DNA from: UM-FILTER-42-9 sp038063775
Lineage (GTDB): Bacteria > Patescibacteriota > Minisyncoccia > Moranbacterales > UBA2206
DNA: 17,841 nt
Assembly (NCBI GenBank): GCA_038063775.1
Contig: JBBTUK010000031.1
Span: 1 to 17,841, forward strand
Direction of reading: 5' to 3'
Shown here: positions 5,467 to 11,483 of the stretch, piece after piece
How positions within the stretch are numbered: position 1 is the stretch's first letter
Layout: each line of letters opens with the position of its first letter
The notes under the pieces: generated by a model
Seen by the model: only the letters and a program-made list of their open reading frames with translations
Told to the model about the DNA's origin: nothing
The model's database searches: none
Made by a program: the position numbers and the translations under genes

Positions 5467-5599
5467 TGAACCCCGTAGTGAAATTTTGACTTTATATTAA
5501 GAAGCGGTTGTTATTGCGGGGCTATATGATTAATAATTAATTCAATCTTGACAATTATTATTTTTTATAATCTTTGTCAAAATTCTACTACGGGGTGAA
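5467..5599 (+). mobile_element. MITE-like element A (125 bp) with TGAA target duplication
   Basis: The element spans 5471-5595. The terminal arms pair over 21 positions (5471 onward with 5575-5595), broken only by a G-T and an A-C position at arm positions 10-11. TGAA flanks both ends (5467-5470, 5596-5599). Elements at 12838-12973 and 14866-14995 share the same ends and orientation. There is no coding capacity. Removing it joins ATG to AAT TTT TCC, restoring an ATG start for the downstream gene. Confidence 0.75.
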
Positions 5600-6095
5600 T
5601 TTTTCCCTGCTTCTATCCAAATTGGGTCTGTCGCAAAAATTGTCGCAAGACGTAACTTTGATACTCATCATTGCACTTATTAGTTTTGTCTATGGCATGC
5701 TTCTGGGAAAGTATAAGATAATGACAGTGCTTATCAATATTTATGTTTCTTTTACGCTCATAAGCGTCATCCCAAAAGATTTTATCCTGGACTACAACAC
5801 TAAGCTTATTTTATTCTTCGCCTTGGTTGCCGGCTTAACGCTGGTGAGCAAAAGATTTTTTGATCTTTCAATTTCGGGAGCAGGTTCGTATTTTCTCATG
5901 AAAGTTTTTTTAATGAGCTTCTTTCAAGTGGCGCTGGTTTTGAGCATAATTTTTTCCATCGTTCCGAAAAAAATCGCGCTGGATTATGTTTCTTTGGACG
6001 CGTATGGTTACCTGACGGCTGACTGGATGCCTTTTGTCTGGATGGCTTTGCCATTGGCTTATATGTTTTTCATATATAAAAGATTCAACCGTTGA
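5595..6095 (+). CDS. Small integral membrane protein, 166 aa, unknown function
   Basis: About four hydrophobic segments can be seen: roughly residues 17-38 (VTLILIIALISFVYGMLLG), 42-60, 67-83 (LILFFALVAGLTLV), a long one at about 97-120, and a last one near 145-160 ending in a basic tail (YKRFNR). Small soluble loops contain two short Asp-Tyr segments. I recognise no catalytic motif; it could be a small transporter-like or structural protein. The start is taken as GTG at 5595, the final base of inserted element A supplying the G. The pre-insertion start was almost certainly ATG (5466-5468 joined to 5600), giving the same MNFSLLL start. A TTG at 5574 is open in the same frame, but it would put the element's arm into the protein. 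Confidence 0.72.
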   Translation: MNFSLLLSKLGLSQKLSQDVTLILIIALISFVYGMLLGKYKIMTVLINIYVSFTLISVIPKDFILDYNTKLILFFALVAGLTLVSKRFFDLSISGAGSYFLMKVFLMSFFQVALVLSIIFSIVPKKIALDYVSLDAYGYLTADWMPFVWMALPLAYMFFIYKRFNR

Positions 6096-6119
6096 CTATA
6101 AAAACTATTGTGTTATACT
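6092..6119 (+). promoter_or_regulatory. Promoter before the GIY-YIG/tRNA-Lys locus
   Basis: TTGACT (6092-6097), 16-bp spacer, TATACT (6114-6119). The -35 overlaps the stop of the membrane-protein gene. A hairpin (CTGAAAA 6130-6136 with TTTTCAG 6143-6149) follows in the leader and may attenuate transcription. A further TATAAT lies at 6163-6168, directly before the tRNA-like copy. Confidence 0.6.
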
Positions 6120-6168
6120 CAAAAATGTTCTGAAAATTAAATTTTTCAGGCATTTATTTTTATATAAT

Positions 6169-6233
6169 GAGTCGTTATCCGCCAGTCGGCGAACTGGTAG
6201 ATCCGCCAGCCGGCGGACTTTTAAGCAAACGGT
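6169..6233 (+). pseudogene. Degenerate tRNA-Lys copy carrying two palindromes
   Basis: GAGTCGTTA (6169-6177), CTGGTAGA (6194-6201) and CTTTTAAGCAAACGG (6218-6232) line up in order with the intact tRNA-Lys 315 bases downstream (GGGTCGTTA, CTGGTAGA, CTTTTAAGCAAATGG). The D-stem halves are replaced by TCCGCC...GGCGAA (6178-6193) and TCCGCC...GGCGGA (6202-6217). The T-arm and 3' acceptor are missing; the GIY-YIG gene begins where they should be. Confidence 0.7.
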
Positions 6234-6235
6234 TT

Positions 6236-6493
6236 GTGTTCAGTGTTTACGCAATTTATAATAACGGTAAGATTTATATAGGCCATACGGCTGATTTGGG
6301 ATCGCGATTACAAAGACATAATGGAATTTTAAAAAACAAAAAGAAATCGTATACTAGTAAAAACAAAGGGGTTTGGGAATTGATTTATAAAGAAGAATTT
6401 AAAACTAGACAAGAAGCTATAAAACGAGAAAAGGAATTGAAAAGTTTTAGAGGAAGAGAATTTGTTCGAGGTCAAATAAATAAGGGTCGTTAG
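6236..6493 (+). CDS. Small GIY-YIG nuclease-domain protein, 85 aa
   Basis: Starting at GTG 6236 the protein opens as the small GIY-YIG family (YhbQ/UPF0213-like) does. It has SVYAIY in the GIY position, GKIYIG in the YIG position, LGSRLQRHN with the conserved Arg and His, and EEFKTRQEAIKREKELKSF with the catalytic-type Glu and Lys-rich helix. Length is normal for the group. In-frame ATG at 6167 adds 23 residues (108 aa in total), but those codons come from the degenerate tRNA-Lys copy and its palindromes, so I treat them as non-native. At the other end the gene runs 10 bases into the tRNA-Lys gene and uses the TAG of GTTAGCTC as its stop. GIY-YIG domains cut DNA in homing endonucleases, UvrC and Slx1. 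A role in this locus (tRNA-targeted mobility or repeat cutting) is inference. Confidence 0.8.
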   Translation: MFSVYAIYNNGKIYIGHTADLGSRLQRHNGILKNKKKSYTSKNKGVWELIYKEEFKTRQEAIKREKELKSFRGREFVRGQINKGR

Positions 6494-6560
6494 CTCAGCC
6501 TGGTAGAGCAGTTGCCTTTTAAGCAAATGGTCGGAGGTTCGAATCCTCCACGACCCACCA
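6484..6560 (+). tRNA. tRNA-Lys (anticodon UUU) with encoded CCA
   Basis: All arms fold: acceptor GGGTCGT/ACGACCC, D-stem GCTC/GAGC with an AGCCTGGTA loop, anticodon arm with loop CTTTTAA (anticodon TTT at 6518-6520), variable loop TGGTC, T-stem GGAGG/CCTCC with the loop TTCGAAT, and discriminator A at 6557. CCA is encoded at 6558-6560. The outermost anticodon-stem pair (G-A) is mismatched. Its first ten bases also form the end of the GIY-YIG reading frame. Confidence 0.95.
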
Positions 6561-6657
6561 GATAATAAAAATTCAGCCTGGTAGATCCGCCAGCCGGCGG
6601 ACTTTTAAGCAAACGGTTCCGCCAAAGGGCGGACAGGCTCCAGTTCGAATCCTCCAC
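6552..6657 (+). repeat. tRNA-Lys-derived tandem unit, copy 1 (106 bp)
   Basis: The unit starts in the 3' end of the tRNA itself (GACCCACCA), then a 13-base AT spacer. An internal tRNA-Lys segment follows (CAGCCTGGTAGA), then palindrome 1 (TCCGCC-AGCC-GGCGGA), CTTTTAAGCAAACGG, palindrome 2 (TCCGCC-AAAG-GGCGGA), CAGGCTCC, and the T-arm GTTCGAATCCTCCAC. It lacks the 5' acceptor strand, so it is not a functional tRNA. It ends at the gap. Confidence 0.88.
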
Positions 6658-6757
6658 NNNNNNNNNNNNNNNNNNNNNNNNNNNNNNNNNNNNNNNNNNN
6701 NNNNNNNNNNNNNNNNNNNNNNNNNNNNNNNNNNNNNNNNNNNNNNNNNNNNNNNNN
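6658..6757. other. Assembly gap (100 Ns) inside the tandem array
   Basis: Exactly 100 Ns. The flanking sequences are both from the same 106-bp unit (left flank ends at the end of one copy, right flank resumes mid-unit), so the assembler failed at the tandem repeat and the true copy number is unknown. Confidence 0.97.
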
Positions 6758-6918
6758 TTTTAAGCAAACGGTTCCGCCAAAGGGCGGACAGGCTCCAGTT
6801 CGAATCCTCCACGACCCACCAGATAATAAAAATTCAGCCTGCTAGATCCGCCAGCCGGCGGACTTTTAAGCAAACGGTTCCGCCAAAGGGCGGACAGGCT
6901 CCAGTTCGAATCCTCCAC
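6758..6918 (+). repeat. tRNA-Lys-derived tandem units after the gap (partial + full copy)
   Basis: 6758-6812 is the right half of a unit; 6813-6918 is a complete 106-bp copy matching 6552-6657 except G to C at the D-loop (CCTGCTAG for CCTGGTAG). Together with copy 1 there are at least three units. Both palindromes and the anticodon-loop-like CTTTTAA are kept in every copy. Confidence 0.88.
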
Positions 6919-7015
6919 AGCGCACATCATAAGGTTTTGGTGCGGGATGAAAATCCTCCACGATCCACAAATAAAAATCCCAAAACGGGCTTTTTTATTT
7001 TCTCAAATCTTATGT
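6919..7015 (+). other. End of tRNA-derived array, degenerate tRNA 3' end, no gene
   Basis: After the last unit the sequence has a short stem (CGCAC near 6921, GTGCG near 6940) and a worn tRNA 3' end (AATCCTCCACGATCCA, 6952-6967). Then a weak CCC-AAAAC-GGG stem with a T run (near 6978-7000) could end transcription of the locus. I see no coding sequence. Confidence 0.5.
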
Positions 7016-7021
7016 TATAAT
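7014..7021 (+). promoter_or_regulatory. Extended -10 promoter, probably leaderless transcript
   Basis: TATAAT at 7016-7021 with a nearby upstream TG (7013-7014) is the only clear core element; the -35 region is just T-rich. The -10 ends six bases before the ATG at 7028, so transcription should start at or next to the start codon. No SD site is present. Confidence 0.55.
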
Positions 7022-7027
7022 AAACTC

Positions 7028-8080
7028 ATGAAAAAATACTTAATTATTGGTTTATCTATAATCTCGCTAGCCTTTCTTTCCGGCTGTTCGCTGAAAAATC
7101 CGATTTCCAGCGGTGGAACTTCCAATTCCGGAAGCATTTGGAAGTCAAGCGACGGCGGAAAAACTTGGGAATTCAAAAATAAGACCGGAGAAAAAACAAT
7201 TTTGCCCGCGGTGGATGTTTTGAGCATCGCCATCAGTCCGACAGATCCAAATAAAGTTTTGTTCGGAACCCGGGAAAATGGAATTATATTTACGAAAGAC
7301 GGCGGGGAAAACTTGGAAACTACCAATTTTACCTCGGGAAAAGTTTATGGTCTGGAAATAAATCCGCGCGACGAAAATGTCGTATACGCCAGCGGAGTCT
7401 GGCAAGGTCGGGGGAAAATTTTCAAAAGCCAGGACTTCGGGAAAAATTGGAAAGAAATATACACATCGGCAGCCAACGGTCCGCTGGTCGTTTCCATAAC
7501 GATCGACACAAATAATCCCAATATCATTTATGCTTCAACCAGCGACAACCAGATAATCAAAACAAACAATGAGGGAGAAGCTTGGAAAAATATTTTTACG
7601 GGGCAAAACCCGGTGCTCAAAGTGGCCATTGACAAAAGCAACAGCAGTTTGATTTATTTCGTAACAACAGGCGCCATAGAAAGAAGCAAAAATGGCGGAG
7701 CAGACTTTGAGGATATATCTAAACAGGCCATAGACAAGGAAACGGGCAATCGTGATTTTAGCGTGGTTGTAACCGATCCTTATAATGGGAGCTGGGTGTA
7801 TGCGGCCGGAGGGATGGGTATTTTGCGTAGCAAGAATTCCGGTGATACCTGGGAGAAAGTAAATATTTTGAATAATCCGCAAAATTTTCCGGTAAAGGCT
7901 GTGTCCATCAATCCGGCGAATTCAAGAGAAATTATTTATGGTGCCTCGCAAGCGGCATATAAATCAGCGGATGAAGGAACCAATTGGTCTACTTTTCAAT
8001 TTGAATCTTCCAAATCGGTCAAAGTTCTGAGACATTCCACGGTTGATCCAAATGTCATATATTTAGGACTAAGCAAGTAA
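7028..8080 (+). CDS. Lipoprotein with BNR/Asp-box beta-propeller, 350 aa
   Basis: The ATG at 7028 gives a clean lipoprotein signal: KK at 2-3, a hydrophobic core, and lipobox LSGC with the lipidated cysteine at residue 20. A Ser/Gly-rich linker follows. The rest is built from about seven repeats with the Asp-box pattern S.DGG..W (SSDGGKTWEF, TKDGGENLE, SQDFGKNWKE, TNNEGEAWKN, SKNGGADFED, SKNSGDTWEK, SADEGTNWST), typical of sialidase-type, YCF48-type and Vps10-type propellers. It is therefore an outer-face-anchored, probably seven-bladed propeller. There are no catalytic sialidase residues that I can pick out, so a scaffold or binding role is more likely than hydrolysis. frr follows 11 bases after the stop and may share the transcript. 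An upstream in-frame ATG (6947) would lie in the tRNA-derived remnant and hide the signal peptide. Confidence 0.88.
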   Translation: MKKYLIIGLSIISLAFLSGCSLKNPISSGGTSNSGSIWKSSDGGKTWEFKNKTGEKTILPAVDVLSIAISPTDPNKVLFGTRENGIIFTKDGGENLETTNFTSGKVYGLEINPRDENVVYASGVWQGRGKIFKSQDFGKNWKEIYTSAANGPLVVSITIDTNNPNIIYASTSDNQIIKTNNEGEAWKNIFTGQNPVLKVAIDKSNSSLIYFVTTGAIERSKNGGADFEDISKQAIDKETGNRDFSVVVTDPYNGSWVYAAGGMGILRSKNSGDTWEKVNILNNPQNFPVKAVSINPANSREIIYGASQAAYKSADEGTNWSTFQFESSKSVKVLRHSTVDPNVIYLGLSK

Positions 8081-8091
8081 AATTATTTTTT

Positions 8092-8649
8092 ATGTATAAC
8101 GAAATCATCAATAAAAAACAACCAGAATTTGAAAAAGCCGTTGAGCATTTTAAGGAAGAATTGAATCAGCTTCGGACCGGGCGGGCTTCAGCGGCGCTGG
8201 TGGAGAATCTAAACGTGGATTATTACGGCGCCAAATCGCCATTAAAACAGGTGGCTAGCATTTCCATACCCGAGCCCAGAACAATCGTTATATCCCCCTG
8301 GGACAAAGGAAGTCTGGTTAATATTGAAGCGACTATCCGCGAGTCGCAGCTCAATCTCAATCCGATGAATGACGGTCAGGTCATAAGGATCAATATCCCG
8401 CCTCTCAATGAAGAAAGGCGGAAAGAATTGGTGAAAGTGCTCAACCAAAAAACGGAAGAAGCCAAAATAACCGTCCGCCGGATCAGGGAAGAAATTTGGA
8501 GCGAGATCCAAAAAATGGAAAAAGAAGGAGAGATAGGGGAAGACGAAAAGTTTATCGGAAAAGACAAGTTGCAGGAAGCAGTGGACAGTTATAATAAAAT
8601 AATAGAAGAGGTAAGGGAAAAGAAAGAGAAAGACATAATGACAGTATAA
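8092..8649 (+). CDS. frr: Ribosome recycling factor, 185 aa
   Basis: Full-length match to the RRF family: N-terminal helix (EFEKAVEHFKEELNQLRTGRAS) with the invariant RTGRAS motif at about 25-30, YYGAKSPLKQVASI, PEPRTIVISPWDK, INIPPLNEERRKELVK, and the long C-terminal helix pair with VRRIREE. With EF-G it splits the post-termination ribosome. The size is the family norm (about 185). The gene starts 11 bases after the lipoprotein stop with an AT-rich, SD-less leader, as for most core genes here. pyrH and tsf, which often precede frr, are not beside it. Confidence 0.96.
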   Translation: MYNEIINKKQPEFEKAVEHFKEELNQLRTGRASAALVENLNVDYYGAKSPLKQVASISIPEPRTIVISPWDKGSLVNIEATIRESQLNLNPMNDGQVIRINIPPLNEERRKELVKVLNQKTEEAKITVRRIREEIWSEIQKMEKEGEIGEDEKFIGKDKLQEAVDSYNKIIEEVREKKEKDIMTV

Positions 8650-8654
8650 TTTTA

Positions 8655-8760
8655 AAACCCAAAACCCAAAACCCAAATCAAATCCAAAATCCCAAGCCAA
8701 AAATTTTTAGGTTTTGAGCTTTGAGCTTGATTTGAAATTTGAGCTTTGAAATTTTAAATT
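8655..8760. repeat. Low-complexity, self-complementary intergenic repeat
   Basis: The first part is a run of CCCAAAA-type units (AAAACCC three times, then AAATCC variants). The second part is rich in GAGCTTTGA / GAAATTTGA units. The two halves are roughly complementary (CCAAAA against TTTTGG/TTTTGA), so the region can fold back on itself around AAAAATTTTT. No reading frame of note. It separates frr from rseP. Confidence 0.6.
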
Positions 8761-8769
8761 ATTTTTTAA

Positions 8770-8778
8770 TGATATAAT
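8770..8778 (+). promoter_or_regulatory. Extended -10 promoter of rseP
   Basis: TG-A-TATAAT (TATAAT at 8773-8778) with no good -35 at the usual distance (TTGAAA at 8746-8751 is too far). Predicted leader about 25 nt, without an SD site. Confidence 0.5.
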
Positions 8779-8809
8779 TCTTAAAAAAGACCCGACTGAC
8801 TCGTAGCTT

Positions 8810-10111
8810 ATGCTGACAGCCATAGTTTTCATCCTGATAATAGGGCTTTTAATCTTTGTCCACGAACTCGGACATTTTTTAGTCGCGCGCCGGAACGGAA
8901 TAAAAGCTGAAGAATTCGGATTTGGCTTTCCGCCGCGGCTCGTCGGGCTTCAATTTCTGACCGGCGAAGAGCATCAGGAAAAAATGGAAGTGGAAAGTTT
9001 GCAAATTGAAAAAGTTGACTTTAAAAGTGCTGAAGAAGAAATTATCAGAGAGACTATTACTGAGAAAATGCACAAAGTGGATGAGGTCGTGCCTATAAAA
9101 AAATGGCGGATCGTTTGGGGAAAAATTGACGGCGACGACGAGAATGAAAAAAAGGACCTGACTGAGACTCGTGAAAAAGGATTTCGCGGGGGAACCATCT
9201 ATTCATTGAACTGGATTCCGCTGGGAGGCTTCGTTAAAATAAAAGGAGAAAATAACGATGTTCGGGGGGAGGATAGTTTCGCGTCCAAAGGCGCCTGGGT
9301 GCGGATAAAGGTTTTGGCGGCGGGCGTGATAATGAATTTTATTTTGGCCTGGGCTTTGCTCTCTTTTGCGTTTATGATCGGCGCACCCGAGCCCATAGAT
9401 TCAACGAGCGGTAATTTTCCCGATTCAAAAATACAAATATCAGAAATCATTCAAGATTCGCCCGCCAGTCAGATGGAACTCAAAGTCGGGGATGAAATTT
9501 TAAAATTGCAAAATGCCGAGTTGAGCTTCAAAAATGTCAAAGACGTCCAGGATTACATAGGCGCCAATAAAGGCAAGGAAACAGAATTTAAGGTAAAAAG
9601 AGGAAACGAAATTATCAGTGTCAAGGGCATTCCGCGCGTTGACGTTCCGGACGGTCAGGGACCGCTGGGCATTTCTTTGGTAGAAACGGCCATGGTCAGC
9701 TATCCTTGGTATCAAGCCATTCGGAAAGGAGCGGTTTTTGTTTTTGATTTGGCAGTCGCGATGTTGACTGGACTTTTTGTGCTGATTAAAAATATTTTGA
9801 CCGGCCACAAGGCCGGAGTGGATGTGGCTGGACCGTTCGGGATTGCGGTTATGACGAAACAATTTACTGCTCTGGGTCTGGCATATGTTTTGCAATTCGC
9901 GGCGCTTTTAAGCATCAATCTCGGAATAATCAACGGCTTTCCTTTTCCGGCACTGGATGGCGGCAGGATATTGTTTATTATTATTGAAAAAATAAAGGGC
10001 AGTCCGGTGAGCCAAAAAACGGAGCAACTTTTCCATTCCACCGGCTTTGCGCTGCTCATTTTGCTGATGCTTTACATAACTTTTCGGGACGTTCTGAAAT
10101 TCATAAAATAA
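8810..10111 (+). CDS. rseP: Site-2 (RIP) zinc metalloprotease RseP-like, 433 aa
   Basis: The first transmembrane helix contains the zinc-binding HELGH (residues 18-22). A GFPPR segment follows, then the membrane-associated SLNWIPLGGFVKIKGE (about 130-148). A second membrane helix (RIKVLAAGVIMNFILAWALLSFAF) and one PDZ domain (about 210-275) come next. Then come further membrane helices, FPFPALDGGR with the third metal ligand D383, and a final membrane helix. Family members cut membrane-embedded substrates such as anti-sigma factors or signal peptides. Unusual: about 79 highly charged residues (49-127) lie between VGLQ and GTIYSLN, where most bacterial homologues have a short linker, so this is a lineage-specific insertion. 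The gene is alone between a low-complexity repeat and the mreB promoter. Confidence 0.94.
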   Translation: MLTAIVFILIIGLLIFVHELGHFLVARRNGIKAEEFGFGFPPRLVGLQFLTGEEHQEKMEVESLQIEKVDFKSAEEEIIRETITEKMHKVDEVVPIKKWRIVWGKIDGDDENEKKDLTETREKGFRGGTIYSLNWIPLGGFVKIKGENNDVRGEDSFASKGAWVRIKVLAAGVIMNFILAWALLSFAFMIGAPEPIDSTSGNFPDSKIQISEIIQDSPASQMELKVGDEILKLQNAELSFKNVKDVQDYIGANKGKETEFKVKRGNEIISVKGIPRVDVPDGQGPLGISLVETAMVSYPWYQAIRKGAVFVFDLAVAMLTGLFVLIKNILTGHKAGVDVAGPFGIAVMTKQFTALGLAYVLQFAALLSINLGIINGFPFPALDGGRILFIIIEKIKGSPVSQKTEQLFHSTGFALLILLMLYITFRDVLKFIK

Positions 10112-10146
10112 AAACAAACAAATTTTGCTTCAAAAAGAAGCTTATT

Positions 10147-10175
10147 TTGACAATAGGCTCTATCTGAAGTATCAT
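10147..10175 (+). promoter_or_regulatory. Promoter of the mreBCD-mrdA operon
   Basis: TTGACA (10147-10152), 17-bp spacer, TATCAT (10170-10175). The start near 10182 gives a long leader of about 180 nt. In it are two adjacent hairpins, CCGCT/AGCGG (10184-10196) and GGTTG/CAGCC (10199-10213), then the long stem of element D immediately before the mreB start. The leader looks regulatory, but I cannot match it to a known riboswitch class. Confidence 0.7.
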
Positions 10176-10273
10176 ATATTAGACCGCTTGGAGCGGAAGG
10201 TTGGAGTACAGCCAAAAATAAAAAAAAATTCAAATTCGACACTCTCGTAAGCGATGTTGATTTTTTGATTTTC

Positions 10274-10356
10274 GCCCCCACACCAACTTTTCAAGAAAGT
10301 ATTATTTAAGTTTATGCTTGCAGTGCGCTTTGCAATACTTAAGTTGGTGTGGGGGC
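10274..10356 (+). repeat. Inverted-repeat element D (83 bp) before mreB
   Basis: GCCCCCACACCAACTT (10274-10289) pairs perfectly with 10341-10356. The stem continues outward as TTTT/AAAA past one mismatch and inward as AAGTATT/AATACTT. Element E at 15623-15692 has the same CCCCCACACC ends with a different interior. No flanking direct repeat is visible. It ends eight bases before the mreB ATG, and its GGGGG could be the only SD-like sequence there. Confidence 0.75.
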
Positions 10357-10364
10357 AAAAAATA

Positions 10365-11447
10365 ATGGGAAGAATAAATAAATTATTTAAAAAAATAACC
10401 GGAAAAATTTTTGGAAACTTTTCCAAAGACATCGGCATTGATTTGGGAACGGCCAATACGCTGGTTTATGTCAAAGGCAAGGGCATCGTCATTAATGAGC
10501 CGTCGGTCGTGGCAATCAATAAAAAGACCGGACAAATTCTGGCCATTGGCAAAGAAGCGAAAAAAATGGTCGGGAAAACCCCGGGACACATCATTGCCAT
10601 CCGGCCATTGGTTGACGGCGTGGTGAGCGATTTTGAGATTACGGAACAAATGCTCAAATATTTTATCGCCAAAGTCCATCAGGACAGCTTCACTCTTTTC
10701 CCCCGTCCACGGGTGCTGATCGGAATTCCTTCAGACATTACCGAAGTGGAAAAAAGAGCGGTCTTTGACGCGGTGATGAACGCCGGAGCCAGGGAGGTTT
10801 ATCTCATTGACGAGCCGATGGCGGCGGCGATCGGAGCGCGGCTTCCGGTCCAGGAAGCGGCCGGGAATATGGTGGTGGACATAGGAGGCGGAACGACGGA
10901 TATCGCGGTAATTTCGCTCGGCGGCGTTGTGGCATCGCGGAACTTACGCATCGCCGGAGATGAAATGAACGAGGATATAACGCGCTATTGTCGCGACGAA
11001 TTCAATCTGCTGATCGGGGAGAAAACGGCCGAAGACATCAAAATCGCCATCGGATCCGTTTATCCGCAAAAAGAAAAAATGCAAATGCCGATTCGCGGAC
11101 GGGATTTGGTTACCGGATTGCCCAAAGAAATAATGATCAATGATGACCAAGTGAGAGAAGCGCTTTCCCGTTCAATCCGGATTATCATCAATAATATAAA
11201 AACCACTGTTGAAGAAACTCCGCCGGAGCTTCTGGCGGATATTATGAGAAAAGGGATAATTTTGGCGGGTGGCGGCAGTCTTATCCGGGGGCTGGACAGA
11301 TTGGTGGCCGATCAATCCGGAATGCCGGTGCGCATGATGGAAGATCCGCTGACCGCGGTTGTCCGCGGTACAGGGATTGTTCTTGAGGATATTGAGGCGC
11401 TGCGCGATGTTTTGATCGAAAGCCAGTATGAAAACGACTTAATTTAA
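10365..11447 (+). CDS. mreB: Rod-shape protein MreB (actin homologue), 360 aa
   Basis: Typical MreB: phosphate-1 loop IGIDLGTANT near residue 23, IRPLVDGVVSDFE, RPRVLIGIPSDIT, the phosphate-2 region VVDIGGGTTDIAVISLGG, adenosine motif ILAGGGSLIRGLD, and VVRGTG near the end. It polymerises on ATP and organises the lateral cell-wall machinery with MreC, MreD and the transpeptidase encoded downstream. The length is normal if translation starts at the ATG at 10365 (MGRINKLF); an in-frame ATG at 10314 lies inside element D, so I reject it. It is the first gene of the operon; mreC follows after 36 bases. Confidence 0.97.
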   Translation: MGRINKLFKKITGKIFGNFSKDIGIDLGTANTLVYVKGKGIVINEPSVVAINKKTGQILAIGKEAKKMVGKTPGHIIAIRPLVDGVVSDFEITEQMLKYFIAKVHQDSFTLFPRPRVLIGIPSDITEVEKRAVFDAVMNAGAREVYLIDEPMAAAIGARLPVQEAAGNMVVDIGGGTTDIAVISLGGVVASRNLRIAGDEMNEDITRYCRDEFNLLIGEKTAEDIKIAIGSVYPQKEKMQMPIRGRDLVTGLPKEIMINDDQVREALSRSIRIIINNIKTTVEETPPELLADIMRKGIILAGGGSLIRGLDRLVADQSGMPVRMMEDPLTAVVRGTGIVLEDIEALRDVLIESQYENDLI

Positions 11448-11483
11448 TTCAAAATTAAAAAGTCATTTTGAGTTATTCTGCTT

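Noticed and set aside
5548..5568. TTGACA and TATAAT inside element A as a promoter
   Set aside because: They are only about 12 bases apart, too close for a sigma70 promoter, although the -10-like box alone could matter.
6573..6812. Minus-strand reading frame across the tRNA-derived repeats
   Set aside because: It spans the 100-N gap and is made of tRNA-derived repeat sequence; not a gene.
6552..6918. CRISPR array
   Set aside because: The unit is a 106-bp tRNA-derived tandem copy with no unique spacers between repeats, and no cas genes are present.
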